The translations under genes and the position numbers were made by a program. Below the pieces are notes generated by a model. The model saw nothing but the letters and a program-made list of their open reading frames with translations, had not been told where the DNA came from and made no database searches. A DNA stretch of 46,276 bases, from contig DGQF01000009.1 in assembly GCA_002389675.1 (NCBI GenBank), positions 156,495-202,770 of the forward strand, written 5' to 3'. Origin of the DNA: Gammaproteobacteria bacterium UBA4421. Its GTDB lineage: Bacteria; Pseudomonadota; Gammaproteobacteria; Pseudomonadales; Azotimanducaceae. How positions within the stretch are numbered: position 1 is the first letter of the stretch; the number at the start of each line of letters is the position of its first letter. Of this stretch, positions 37,185-46,276 are shown in pieces.

Positions 37185-39149
37185 TTATTGCCGGGCGCCT
37201 GCGTAAGCACGACTCGCCCGGTAATTTACGATCATTACCACTGCACACATCACAAGACCGATGGCACGGCTGTATTGGTCAGGATACAGCAGGCAGCCAG
37301 CCGCAACCCAACACATCAGAGCCTGCGTTCGGCTCAAAGGTCCAAATAAATAACGCTCAACCGCCGATGCGGTAGCAATAATGACCGCCAGCGTAATCCC
37401 GGCCGCACCCAACACCGCGGACCAAGAACGTCCATCAACCAACAAAAGCGAGGAATACGCCATCATCAGCGGGATAACAAAAAGCCCGCCCGCCAATTTG
37501 AAGGCGGTAACGGCAGACGGCAGCGGCGCCGCACCCGCGACCCCTGCCCCGGCAAAAGCAGCCAGCGCTATCGGCGGCGTGACGTTCGACGTTTGCGACA
37601 ACCAAAAAATAATCATATGCGCGGTGATCAACGCGACACCTAATTCCTGCAATGCCGGGCCTGTCATCACCGCCAGCACAATGTAGGCCGCAGTAGCCGG
37701 CAAACCCATACCCAAAATCAATGCGGCAACCGCGACCAAAATCAGAGCCAACCAAAGCTGGCCATTGCTCAAACCAACCACCGACTCGGTAAACTGCAAA
37801 CCAACACCGGTTTGACCAATACTGCCAACCACGATGCCGGCCACCGCGCACGCAACTGAGATAGGCACCGCGAGTCTCGCGCCTTGGTATAGGGCGTCAG
37901 CCACCGCAGACAAAGACACCCGAGAGTGATGGCGAAGCAGACTGGCGAGCACCACCGCGGCACAGCCACTGACACCCACCAAAACAGGAGAATAATTCCA
38001 CAACAAAAGCGCCGTAATTAACGCCAATGGCAACAGAAAATGAGCCCCTTGCCGCATTACCGCCCACGCCCCAGTGGTATTGGTCATGCCCTTAAAACCC
38101 GCCTTGGCGGCCATGATATGGACATAAAGTAAAACTGAAGTGAAATAAAGCAACGCCGGAAGAAGAGACATCCAAACAATTGTGCTGTAAGACGTTTTGG
38201 TAAATTCCGCCATAACAAAAGCGCCCGCACCCATAATTGGCGGCATAATTTGACCGCCCGTCGATGCAGCAGCTTCAATACCGGCGGCCTCATGAGGACG
38301 GTAGCCCAATTGTTTCATCATCGGTATCGTCAACGAACCCGTGGTCACGGTATTGGCAATTGCACTGCCAGATATCGAGCCCATCGCCGCAGACGCCAGC
38401 ACACTTGCTTTGGCCGGTCCACCACGAAAACGACCCGCTGCAGCAAAAGACAGATCGATCAAAAATTTACCTGCTCCCGTGACCTGCAAAAAGGCACCAA
38501 ACAAAACAAAGCTATATACCGCGCCCGCGGCAATCCCGATCGGCGCACCGTATAAACCTGCCCCCGTAAAAACCTGAAAACGCACGATACGCTCAAAGCT
38601 GAACCCTCGAGTCGCCAACACATCGGGTAGGTAATTGCCAAATGCACTATAAAGAATAAACGTGAGCCCAACCGCAGTCATCACTGGACCCACAGCTCGC
38701 CGCGCGAGTTCAAGGGTTACCGCCAGAATGATCAATCCCGCCAAATAATCCTCAACCCTTAAGCCATGCAACAAGTGATCCAGACTTTGATAATCAAACC
38801 GCACAACCCGGATCGAGGCCCACACAACCGCAAAAACCAACACCATGTCGATACCGCGTAAACACAACGCCCTAAATGCGGAAGTGCTCGACAGAGAACC
38901 CGCCTGCACGCGTGACACGTTTGCCAAGGGGTAAACCAGCAAACCCAGCACCAACACCCAGGACAGATGCACCGGCCTGAAATATGTGGCCGGCAACAAG
39001 CCAAAAACAGACTCAAACGGCACCACTCCCGGCGGCACAAAACCAACCACTGGCCGCCACAGCTGGAACAAAGATAGCGCGACACCCAGCACAAATACCA
39101 AACGGCCCGTGGGCGCTAGCCAATCCAGCAATTTTCCACCTTCAGGCAT
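37185..39149 (-). CDS. TRAP transporter permease, fused DctQ-DctM (TAXI type)
   Basis: This fused TRAP permease of about 654 residues has an N-terminal four-helix DctQ-like part (about 1-140) and a 12-helix DctM-like part. Signature blocks include ASAAMGSISGSAIANTVTTG, GIEAAASTGGQIMPPIMGAG and GMGLPATAAYIVLAV. With the TAXI binding protein it should form a sodium-driven importer, likely for an organic acid or similar solute. The ATG at 39149 (GAGG nine bases upstream) is preferred over an earlier start and overlaps the binding-protein gene by eight bases. Confidence 0.93.
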   Translation of the reverse strand: MPEGGKLLDWLAPTGRLVFVLGVALSLFQLWRPVVGFVPPGVVPFESVFGLLPATYFRPVHLSWVLVLGLLVYPLANVSRVQAGSLSSTSAFRALCLRGIDMVLVFAVVWASIRVVRFDYQSLDHLLHGLRVEDYLAGLIILAVTLELARRAVGPVMTAVGLTFILYSAFGNYLPDVLATRGFSFERIVRFQVFTGAGLYGAPIGIAAGAVYSFVLFGAFLQVTGAGKFLIDLSFAAAGRFRGGPAKASVLASAAMGSISGSAIANTVTTGSLTIPMMKQLGYRPHEAAGIEAAASTGGQIMPPIMGAGAFVMAEFTKTSYSTIVWMSLLPALLYFTSVLLYVHIMAAKAGFKGMTNTTGAWAVMRQGAHFLLPLALITALLLWNYSPVLVGVSGCAAVVLASLLRHHSRVSLSAVADALYQGARLAVPISVACAVAGIVVGSIGQTGVGLQFTESVVGLSNGQLWLALILVAVAALILGMGLPATAAYIVLAVMTGPALQELGVALITAHMIIFWLSQTSNVTPPIALAAFAGAGVAGAAPLPSAVTAFKLAGGLFVIPLMMAYSSLLLVDGRSWSAVLGAAGITLAVIIATASAVERYLFGPLSRTQALMCWVAAGCLLYPDQYSRAIGLVMCAVVMIVNYRASRAYAGARQ

Positions 39150-40173
39150 GTGCAGAAGCCTCACGGTAGGTACAGGACAAACTATCCGGATCCGCACCAA
39201 GTTCAATTAACTCTCGATACTTACGAGTTCCCGGGTGCAGCGGCACCTGCGGCAGGCGAAGCAAGTTTTCGACGGTCATCGCGCGCGCAACGGGAGAAAC
39301 TTTCAGTAAAGCGTCACTGTATTTAAACAAGGTACACACCAATTCAAAGGCCAAGGCCTCCGGCATCTGCGCATGCACAACCACCGCACTCCAAATCCCC
39401 AGACCTAACACCGGCTCCGCAATACCGGGGTAGGTCAACGGCGGAATTATGAAAGGAGCGTATGCCGGGAAGGCTTTCTGCAATTGTTGCGTTTGGTCGT
39501 CAGTTAATGCAACCAGCACCAGATCACGCGTCACCGCAAGCTCAGTCACCGCCGCAATGCCCAATCCGCCCACTACAAAGCCAGCATCAATTGTGCCGTC
39601 CTTTAAGGCCGCTGTGGTTTCACCAAAGCTCAGATTGGTCGGCACCAGATCACTCAACGGGACACCCAGGCCCTGCAAGACATTCTCCGCCGCAACTGCG
39701 GTACCTGAACCTGCAGCACCAATCGCCACGCGCCGTCCTTTCAGATCTTCAACGGACGAGATTTCGCTGTCAGCCAACGTCAAAATATGCACTACGTTAG
39801 GGTAGGCGTTGACCAGTACCCGCAACGCCAAGGGCTGCTTAAATCGACCCTGCCCAAGATAGGCATCGGTGACCACATCCGCCATGGCTAGCCCAAACTC
39901 GCTTTCACCACGCGCCACTTGTATCACATTAATCAGTGAGCCCCCGGTCACTTCTGCCTTAACATTGACCGCGGAGATATGCTTGGACCAAAGAGAGGCC
40001 ATCCCACCGCCGAACGGGTAGTAGAGTCCGGCAGGTCCACCTGTCGCAATGGCCAACGTCGATTTTTGCCCAGCATCTGAGCCACAGGCAGTTAACGTAA
40101 AAAGACCCAAGGCCAGAAAAAACGGCTTACTCAACGCAAGCAATGCGCCCCGATTGATCCGCAATGCAGGCAC
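39142..40173 (-). CDS. TAXI-family TRAP solute-binding lipoprotein
   Basis: This 343-residue extracytoplasmic binding protein has an export segment ending in lipobox LTAC, then LAIATGGPAGLYYPFGGGMASLW, the typical TAXI opening, and LKGRRVAIGAAGSGTAVAAENVL. It captures the substrate for the fused permease. GTG at 40173 shares its G with the stop of the upstream MFS gene (TAGTG), so MFS, binding protein and permease are translationally linked. The ligand is unknown. Confidence 0.92.
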   Translation of the reverse strand: MPALRINRGALLALSKPFFLALGLFTLTACGSDAGQKSTLAIATGGPAGLYYPFGGGMASLWSKHISAVNVKAEVTGGSLINVIQVARGESEFGLAMADVVTDAYLGQGRFKQPLALRVLVNAYPNVVHILTLADSEISSVEDLKGRRVAIGAAGSGTAVAAENVLQGLGVPLSDLVPTNLSFGETTAALKDGTIDAGFVVGGLGIAAVTELAVTRDLVLVALTDDQTQQLQKAFPAYAPFIIPPLTYPGIAEPVLGLGIWSAVVVHAQMPEALAFELVCTLFKYSDALLKVSPVARAMTVENLLRLPQVPLHPGTRKYRELIELGADPDSLSCTYREASAHA

Positions 40174-41501
40174 TAATTTTCCGCCCCAGCAGCAATTCTC
40201 GCATCCATTTCCTGTAATGCTTTGGCATAAGGTCGGCGCGCAAACTGCAGAAGCAGCGTCCCCAATAGTCCAAACGCCAACGTCACACTGACAATGGAAT
40301 AACGCACACCATCATCACCGGGAAACAAGACTTCATTGAAAAAACCAGCAATCGGCGGCCCCAATAAGTTACCAATTGAGACCACAAAGAGATAAATAGC
40401 CGCAACCTGCGCATGAATGGGTGCAGGAGCAATCACTGGCAATGCACCATTAGCAAGACCAAACGGTGCATTCACGCAGATCATGGCGGGCACGTACAAG
40501 ACAAACGCCCACGCTGCGGTGGGCATGAACTGGATCATCACAATACAAACGACCGCGGCACAACCTGCCAGCATGCCCACGACAATGTTACCGTCATGCC
40601 AGCCTCGCTCATTTAGGGCGCGCGCCAACAGTGCCGCGCCGATTGGACCAATTGGACCGGTCAATAAAAATATCCACCCAAACGTTTGCGCAGCCTCTGC
40701 CGCAGGCAGCCCATGAACCCGCACAAAGTAGGAAACACTCCAAAAAACAAACGCATAACCCAGCAATGCATAGGCTAAAAATCCCAAGTGATGACAAGCA
40801 ATTGCCTTCGTATTTTGTCGGTAAAATTGGCGTAATATTGGCCACGAGGAAACTTGCTTGGGATCTTGGCGACGCTCAGGTTCGCGCAACAATAAAAATA
40901 GAAAGGCCAACAACAAACCCGGGGCACCAACATATACAAATGTTTGCTGCCAAGGCGCCAGTTCACCGACCACCGGCAGGATCATAGGCTGCGACCCCTC
41001 AACCATACCCAGAACCACACCACCAATCAGAAAAGCAACACCAGACCCCATCACCGCTGCAGTTTGGAATACAGATAAAGCCAGTGGAATCTGTGAGCGC
41101 GGAAACAGGTCACCAACCATCGACACCGTGGCCGGTCCAAGAGAGGCCTCCCCCACGCCAACTCCTACGCGAGCGAACAATATCTGCCAATACTGACGAG
41201 ACAGCCCGCAGGCGATGGTCATCACTGACCAGAAGAAAATGCCGCTGGCGATGATGAATTTCCGAGAATGGCGATCCGCGGCCAACGCAATCGGCCAGGC
41301 CGCCAACGCATAGAAGACGGCAAAAACCCCATAGAGCCAGCCTATTTCCGTATCGCTGACCCCGAGATCTGCTTTCATCGGTTCAACCACGATAGCGACC
41401 ACTTGACGATCAACAAAACTCACAACTGACGCCAGCATCAGCAGTGCAAGAATCCACCAAGCTGACTTAGGTGCTTTATTTTTCGTCACGCTTTTACTCA
41501 C
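40173..41501 (-). CDS. MFS transporter, Spinster-like
   Basis: This 442-residue protein has 12 helices and matches the spinster-type MFS family: VSFVDRQVVAIVVEPMKADLGVSDTEIGWLYG in two blocks (VSFVDRQVVAIVVEP and SDTEIGWLYG), AADRHSRKFIIASG and RVGVGVGEASLGPA. Members are common in catabolic clusters for hydrophobic or aromatic compounds, but the direction and solute are unknown. It starts at GTG 41501 with AGGA upstream. Confidence 0.9.
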   Translation of the reverse strand: MSKSVTKNKAPKSAWWILALLMLASVVSFVDRQVVAIVVEPMKADLGVSDTEIGWLYGVFAVFYALAAWPIALAADRHSRKFIIASGIFFWSVMTIACGLSRQYWQILFARVGVGVGEASLGPATVSMVGDLFPRSQIPLALSVFQTAAVMGSGVAFLIGGVVLGMVEGSQPMILPVVGELAPWQQTFVYVGAPGLLLAFLFLLLREPERRQDPKQVSSWPILRQFYRQNTKAIACHHLGFLAYALLGYAFVFWSVSYFVRVHGLPAAEAAQTFGWIFLLTGPIGPIGAALLARALNERGWHDGNIVVGMLAGCAAVVCIVMIQFMPTAAWAFVLYVPAMICVNAPFGLANGALPVIAPAPIHAQVAAIYLFVVSIGNLLGPPIAGFFNEVLFPGDDGVRYSIVSVTLAFGLLGTLLLQFARRPYAKALQEMDARIAAGAEN

Positions 41502-41548
41502 GAAGTATTCCTAGTGAACAACATTCTAGTTCAGGTCCCGATTCCGGG

Positions 41549-42331
41549 TTAAAACGTGAAATATCCGCCATCCACCAGAAAAGTCTCCGCAGTATGATAG
41601 CTGCTGGCCGTGCTCATGATGTAAATGGCGATGGCGGCAAAATCTTCCGGCATGCCCCAGCGACGCACAGGAATTCGTTTCGACACATTTTCAACAAATT
41701 TCGGGTTGCTGAACGTGCCCTGCGTCATTTCGGTTTCAATCCATCCTGGTAGCAAGGTATGCGCAGTGACGTTATAACGCGCATATTCAACTGCAAGCGC
41801 TTTGATCATAGAAATGAGACCACCTTTTGCAGCAGCATAGTGTTCACCACGCGCCTGACCTGAAATCGCAGCCAAGCTAGCGGTACCCACAAGCCGACCA
41901 AAACCATCCCCTTGCTCTGCTCGCAGGCGCATATGTTTCGCCGCCGCCCGAAAGGTATAAAAGACACCACTTTGGTTTACACCAATAATTTGGTCCCACT
42001 CTTCTCGCGTCATATCCTCAAAGCCGGTACCGCGGCCGCCAATACCGGCATTCGCAAAACAACCATCAATGCGTCCATGTTCAGACAAGGCGCGCGCAAA
42101 ACTGCGATTTACCGCGGCTTCATCGGATACATCACACACTTGAGCGGTGATTTTCGGCCCGATAGACGAAAGAACCTCAAGCGCCGCCGCATTTTTGTCC
42201 GCATTGGTTCCCCAAATACAAACTTCCGCGCCCGCCTGCGCCAGTCCTTGGGCCATCCCTAAACCGATGCCACCATTACCACCGGTGATCAGCACCACCC
42301 TGCCTGTTAAATCGAAAGGTTGAAATCCCAT
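41549..42331 (-). CDS. Short-chain dehydrogenase/reductase (SDR), classical
   Basis: This 260-residue SDR has TGGNGGIG (16-23), NAG at 94-96, and catalytic S152, Y165 and K169 (GEHYAAAKG). The closing VDGGYFTF is typical of the family. Residue WGTN at the end of strand 2, instead of an acidic residue, suggests NADP(H) preference. It is the first gene of the SDR-MFS-TAXI-TRAP run. Its start lies inside the broken response-regulator frame (25-base overlap), which suggests that the two were joined by recombination. Confidence 0.93.
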   Translation of the reverse strand: MGFQPFDLTGRVVLITGGNGGIGLGMAQGLAQAGAEVCIWGTNADKNAAALEVLSSIGPKITAQVCDVSDEAAVNRSFARALSEHGRIDGCFANAGIGGRGTGFEDMTREEWDQIIGVNQSGVFYTFRAAAKHMRLRAEQGDGFGRLVGTASLAAISGQARGEHYAAAKGGLISMIKALAVEYARYNVTAHTLLPGWIETEMTQGTFSNPKFVENVSKRIPVRRWGMPEDFAAIAIYIMSTASSYHTAETFLVDGGYFTF

Positions 42332-42672
42332 ACTCTACACCCAGTTTGATCATCGTAACCGCCACGATAACTCATCCACCTATGCGTCTCTAGCGCTGCA
42401 AAAAACTCACCCTGGCCAGTGGTATACATCATGACGGGAATTGCCGCCGTCGCCGGATGGGCTTTAATCGCGGCAACGGCCTCCAGCCCCTCCATACCCG
42501 GCATCGTATGGTCCATGAATACCACATCGACCGCCGCGCTCTGGGGCATGTCCAGAGCGATTTCGCCTGATTCAGCTTCGCTTACTGCTAGGCTTTGCTT
42601 TTCCAACAATCTTCTTAAAGCCAAACGAGCGGAACGAGAATCGTCCACCACCAAGGCCCGCTTTATTGCCAT
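42307..42672 (-). CDS. Truncated response-regulator receiver (probable gene remnant)
   Basis: The first 90 residues are a clear receiver: ALVVDDSRSARLALRRLLE, phosphoacceptor D54 in VFMDHTMPGMEG, and VMMYTTGQGEFF. After about residue 91 the sequence loses similarity (WMSYRGGYDDQTGCRVW) and the conserved lysine, strand 5 and last helix are missing. The stop falls inside the next gene. From memory, related proteins in Pseudomonas-type genomes continue well past this point. It is either a decayed gene or a non-functional receiver. Confidence 0.75.
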   Translation of the reverse strand: MAIKRALVVDDSRSARLALRRLLEKQSLAVSEAESGEIALDMPQSAAVDVVFMDHTMPGMEGLEAVAAIKAHPATAAIPVMMYTTGQGEFFAALETHRWMSYRGGYDDQTGCRVWDFNLSI

Positions 42673-42790
42673 TTTCTAGTTCGCCGCGCGCTTACAGGAC
42701 CAGCAAAAGCCTCTGACTACTGACTAACGAGGGGAGGGGGGCGCCGCTCAGGCTAGCAACGCCAAGGCCCCGTTTTCGAACCACCGCGTT

Positions 42791-43012
42791 CTAGCCGCCG
42801 TGGGCACGCCATCGGATCATCACCCAAAGACGCTCGTGGAAATAGTAGATAAAAAACTTCAAGACAAACTCTATTCCCCCGATAAGCGCCGCGGTGTCTA
42901 ATTCACCCGTAATAAAATATGCAATCAGCGACGTTGTCAGGGTCGCCACTATACGCCAGGAAAACGCTTTTGCCAGGCTTCGAATACGAGAGTCTTGTAC
43001 AAGTTCAGACAT
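42791..43012 (-). CDS. DUF2061 membrane protein
   Basis: This 73-residue protein has the DUF2061 pattern: [23 protein letters not shown] in two blocks ([23 protein letters not shown]), then [15 protein letters not shown]. It has two membrane helices. The gene overlaps the end of cysNC by eight bases and is therefore coupled to it. Association with sulfate-activation genes is seen in other bacteria, but the role is unknown. Confidence 0.85.
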   Translation of the reverse strand: MSELVQDSRIRSLAKAFSWRIVATLTTSLIAYFITGELDTAALIGGIEFVLKFFIYYFHERLWVMIRWRAHGG

Positions 43013-44906
43013 AATCGATCACTTTGGCCACAGATTCTTCCAACGACAATTCACCTGTCGCGATATGCAACTCTGCCGTTTCCGGTGCCTCATAAGGTGA
43101 GTCAATGCCCGTGAAATGCGGAAGCTCACCCCGGCGCGCTTTTTTGTACAACCCTTTCGGATCCCGAGCCTCTGCAACCTCGATAGGAACATCACAATAA
43201 ACTTCAACAAATTGACCTTCGTCGAACAAACTACGCGCCATATCGCGCTCCGATCGAAACGGACTGATAAACGCGGTGATCACTATTAAACCAGCTTCAA
43301 CCATCAATTTTGCGACCTCAGCCGTCCTGCGGATATTTTCAACCCGATCTGCGTCCGTGAATCCCAAATCATTATTCAAGCCATGGCGAACATTATCGCC
43401 ATCGAGAATAAAGGTGTGCTTGCCTTGGGCGTGCAGCGCTTGCTCAACACCATTAGCCAGGCTCGACTTGCCTGAACCACTCAACCCGGTCATCCAAAGA
43501 ACACGGCCTTTATGACCGTTCAACCGCTCACGAGCGCTCTGATCAACCACATGCGCATGACGATGAATATTCTGCGCGCGACGCAGCGCAAAGTTAATCA
43601 TGCCAGCGGCAACTGTCGAAAATGTATAGCGATCAACCAGCACAAAAGCGCCCAGAGATTTGCACGCTTGATAAGACTCAAAAGGTACCGGCTGATCAAA
43701 GCTTAGCGTCACTCGACCAATATCATTCAAAACTAAGGAGCGCGCTGACAACTCATCCAACGTGTTGATGTTATATTTGAATTTCACTTCAGTCAGCGTC
43801 GCGTTGATCCGCGTAGACCCCAACATTAACCAATAATTACGCCCGATATATCCTTCGTCGCCGTCCATCCAAACCAAAGACGCATCGAACTGATCCGAGA
43901 CCTCACAAGGTGCTTCAGCAGCGACCAGCAGGTCACCGCGAGACACATCTACTTCCCGATCAAGGGTCAAAGTGACCGCTTGACCTGCCTGCGCTCGCGC
44001 GAGCCGGTCCTGATAGAGGACAATTTCTTTTACTTTGGCTTGCTCTCCCGAAGGTAAAACACGAACTTCTTGGCCTGCAACTATCGATCCCGCGGCCACG
44101 GTACCCGCAAAACCTCGGAAATCAGAACTGGGCCGATTCACCCACTGAACCGGAAAACGAAATGGCTGGTTCTCAACCTCTGGATCCAACGAAACCGTCT
44201 CCAGAAATCCCAGCAGAGTCGGCCCCTGATACCAATGTGTATGTGTTGAACGCGCGATGACATTATCGCCTTGCAACGCAGACAGAGGGATGGGCGTGAT
44301 CGTATTAAAGCTTAGTTGTTCCGAAAACTGCTGATAATCAGCGACAATTTGGTCAAATATGGCCTGATCATAGGCTACTAAGTCCATCTTATTTACGGCA
44401 AGAACAACGTGCTTGATCCCTAACAAAGATGCAATGAAAGAGTGACGACGCGTCTGTGTCAATAAACCACTTGCCGCATCGACAAGGATAATCGCAACAT
44501 CAGCAGTAGAAGCGCCCGTAACCATATTGCGCGTATATTGCTCGTGCCCCGGAGTGTCAGCGACAATAAACTTTCGATGGTCGGTGCTGAAAAATCGATA
44601 AGCAACATCGATAGTAATGCCCTGTTCACGTTCAGCTGATAATCCGTCCACCAACAGGGCAAAGTCAATATCACCACCCTGCGTGCCTTGCCGCTTGGAG
44701 TCTTTTTGCAGCGAGGTCACTTGATCTTCAAAAATCAATTGCGCTTCATAGAGCATACGACCAATCAACGTGCTTTTGCCGTCATCAACACTGCCACAGG
44801 TGATAAATCGGAGCAGATCAAGGTTGGCTTGAGTATCAATATACGTCTGCACACGTTCTTCAATCACGTTTGGAGAGGTATCGCCGACAGGTTTCAATGC
44901 GCTCAT
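43005..44906 (-). CDS. cysNC: Bifunctional sulfate adenylyltransferase subunit 1/APS kinase (CysN-CysC fusion)
   Basis: This 633-residue fusion has an EF-Tu-like GTPase CysN (about 1-440) with [21 protein letters not shown] and NKMDL. An APS kinase domain follows (about 460-633), with P-loop GLSGSGKS near 475, [15 protein letters not shown] and SERDMAR. With CysD it converts sulfate to APS and then PAPS for assimilation or sulfation. The ATG shares a base with the cysD stop (TAATG). Confidence 0.96.
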   Translation of the reverse strand: MSALKPVGDTSPNVIEERVQTYIDTQANLDLLRFITCGSVDDGKSTLIGRMLYEAQLIFEDQVTSLQKDSKRQGTQGGDIDFALLVDGLSAEREQGITIDVAYRFFSTDHRKFIVADTPGHEQYTRNMVTGASTADVAIILVDAASGLLTQTRRHSFIASLLGIKHVVLAVNKMDLVAYDQAIFDQIVADYQQFSEQLSFNTITPIPLSALQGDNVIARSTHTHWYQGPTLLGFLETVSLDPEVENQPFRFPVQWVNRPSSDFRGFAGTVAAGSIVAGQEVRVLPSGEQAKVKEIVLYQDRLARAQAGQAVTLTLDREVDVSRGDLLVAAEAPCEVSDQFDASLVWMDGDEGYIGRNYWLMLGSTRINATLTEVKFKYNINTLDELSARSLVLNDIGRVTLSFDQPVPFESYQACKSLGAFVLVDRYTFSTVAAGMINFALRRAQNIHRHAHVVDQSARERLNGHKGRVLWMTGLSGSGKSSLANGVEQALHAQGKHTFILDGDNVRHGLNNDLGFTDADRVENIRRTAEVAKLMVEAGLIVITAFISPFRSERDMARSLFDEGQFVEVYCDVPIEVAEARDPKGLYKKARRGELPHFTGIDSPYEAPETAELHIATGELSLEESVAKVIDYV

Positions 44907-46276
44907 TAGAAGTACCCTTCCTGTTTTTTCTTTTCCATTGAACCGGCGCTGTCGCTGTCGATGGCTCTCCCTTGACGCTCGCTCGTGCGGCTCTGCAATA
45001 ATTCTAAAACAATCGTGGAAAGGCTATCAGCGTCAGATTCGAGCGCGCCCGTCAACGGATAACAGCCCAATGTGCGGAAACGGATACGACGAGTACTGAT
45101 CACTTCACCCGGCAACAGCTGCATCCGATCATCATCAACCATCATCAGCATGCCGTCACGGTCTACCACCGGCCGCTCCGCTGCAAAATACAGCGGCACA
45201 ATCGGGATATGCTCTCGATAGATGTACTGCCAAATATCCAGCTCCGTCCAATTCGACAACGGAAAGACCCGAATGCTTTCGCCTTTGCGTTTATAGCCAT
45301 TATAGAGATTCCACAATTCTGGACGCTGATTCTTCGGATCCCAGCGGTGCGCTTCGTTACGAAAGGAAAAAACCCGCTCCTTGGCTCGACTTTTTTCTTC
45401 GTCACGCCGGGCGCCGCCAAATGCCACGTCAAATTGATGGGCATCAAGTGCCTGTTTCAAGCCTTGCGTTTTCATAATGTCCGTATGCACAGCACTGCCG
45501 TGGTCAAACGGATTGATATTCTTTTCAACTCCCTCGGGGTTGATATGGACAATCAGCTCCATACCCACTTCTCTGGCCATTTGGTCTCTGAAGTCGTACA
45601 TCGCCTGAAATTTCCAGCGCGTATCCACATGCATTAACGGAAACGGCGGTGGGCTGGGGTAAAACGCTTTGCGCGCCAGATGTAACATCACCGAGCTGTC
45701 TTTGCCGACGCTGTAGAGCATGACCGGATTATCCGCCTGCGCCATCACTTCACGCATGATATGAATACTCTCGGCTTCCAGCGCATCCAAATGTGTCAAA
45801 TCGTTATTTTGACGCTCCGGACTCTTTGGGTAGGGTGCAAGCTCCAACGTAGCGCGATACGGGGTTAACACCAACGTCAAAATTGTGCCATCGGACTGCA
45901 CCATCTGCGCTGACTTACGCGCCGCCTCGATGCGCCTCAACCAGCCTGTTGCCTGCCCATGCGGCCAAATATAAACGCTCTTACCCGCACTTAACCTTGC
46001 TAATGCATCAGCGATTGTTTGCACATTGAGTTGCTCAACGAATCGCCAACGCCGCCCACCCCGGCCGTCATTAACAAAAACAACATATTTATCAGACGCA
46101 ACCCTAGCAACTTGCAGCAGCAACATGGAGATACGCTTTTTCTTAGCCTGCGCTTCAACCGCATCAACAACCAGCCGCACCAGTGGGCGGTCCAACTCAT
46201 CGCGCAAATCCAGCAAGCTGCGGACTGACGGCATCCAGAGCACCTTTTCAAGCAGCCGCTCGGTAGAACGCAAAGA
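44906..46276 (-). CDS. cysD: Sulfate adenylyltransferase subunit CysD with a fused N-terminal domain (5' end beyond window)
   Basis: From about codon 159 (numbered from a TTG at 46273) the protein is a full Cys[37 protein letters not shown] (PP-loop), [16 protein letters not shown] and [17 protein letters not shown], ending [12 protein letters not shown]. The same frame stays open upstream for at least 158 more codons to the window edge, with protein-like sequence ([37 protein letters not shown]). No ATG or GTG occurs at the normal CysD start; only a TTG at 45799 without a well-placed ribosome site. I therefore read it as a fusion or in-frame read-through, though initiation at 45799 is possible. 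The extra domain is not recognised. Confidence 0.9.
   Translation of the reverse strand, partial: SLRSTERLLEKVLWMPSVRSLLDLRDELDRPLVRLVVDAVEAQAKKKRISMLLLQVARVASDKYVVFVNDGRGGRRWRFVEQLNVQTIADALARLSAGKSVYIWPHGQATGWLRRIEAARKSAQMVQSDGTILTLVLTPYRATLELAPYPKSPERQNNDLTHLDALEAESIHIMREVMAQADNPVMLYSVGKDSSVMLHLARKAFYPSPPPFPLMHVDTRWKFQAMYDFRDQMAREVGMELIVHINPEGVEKNINPFDHGSAVHTDIMKTQGLKQALDAHQFDVAFGGARRDEEKSRAKERVFSFRNEAHRWDPKNQRPELWNLYNGYKRKGESIRVFPLSNWTELDIWQYIYREHIPIVPLYFAAERPVVDRDGMLMMVDDDRMQLLPGEVISTRRIRFRTLGCYPLTGALESDADSLSTIVLELLQSRTSERQGRAIDSDSAGSMEKKKQEGYF

Noticed and set aside
42673..42790. tRNA-like GGTTCGAA on the minus strand in the gap before DUF2061
   Set aside because: It resembles a T-loop but no acceptor, anticodon or D-arm can be folded around it.

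Overview
The window looks like a compact chromosomal segment of a gammaproteobacterium, probably marine or aquatic. This rests on a complete ccmABCDEFGHI operon in the usual order, a ybbAP-tesA divergon, bolA-trhO, ttcA, yheU, a cysD-cysNC sulfate-activation operon with the CysN-CysC fusion, and a catabolic cluster with TAXI-TRAP, SDR and MAPEG genes. The genus cannot be named from sequence alone. I found no tRNA, rRNA, CRISPR array, insertion sequence or integrase. Coding is very dense: no gene-free stretch exceeds 300 bases (the longest is about 174, at 30791-30964), and many genes overlap by 1-8 bases.

Layout: 1-617 is the start of a GntR/FadR-type regulator cut by the window edge. 682-7588 (minus) is the complete System I cytochrome c maturation operon. 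Directly upstream on the same strand is a TonB-dependent receptor (7664-9730) that resembles the PQQ receptor PqqU/YncD. After yheU, a TorR-like response regulator (10270-10977) precedes a 2128-residue protein (11020-17406). That protein joins a Ser/Thr kinase, an AAA ATPase, a long helical region, GAF, PAS, histidine kinase, receiver and Hpt modules, so the pair looks like a complete phosphorelay.

17403-26632 is housekeeping: ttcA, ybbP-ybbA diverging from tesA, trhO and bolA, a PP2C phosphatase, yaaA, a DUF1244 protein, a short signal peptidase I and a small membrane protein. 26742-29909 holds an LLM-type flavin oxidoreductase, an MFS exporter and a phosphodiester-glycosidase-like lipoprotein.

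29906-42331 reads as an accessory catabolic block. A minus-strand run has a dimeric-barrel protein, a small membrane protein, a MAPEG protein, an orphan xanthine-dehydrogenase-type molybdenum subunit and a MoaD-like protein. Divergent from it are two NTF2/SnoaL-like proteins and a carotenoid-cleavage-type dioxygenase. A second minus-strand run has an SDR, an MFS transporter, a TAXI binding protein and a fused TRAP permease. Together they suggest uptake and oxidation of an unidentified, probably hydrophobic or terpenoid/aromatic substrate. The block ends at a response-regulator gene that has lost its 3' part, which may mark a recombination boundary. 42791-46276 is sulfate activation (DUF2061, cysNC, cysD), where cysD is fused in frame to an unrecognised upstream domain that runs off the window.
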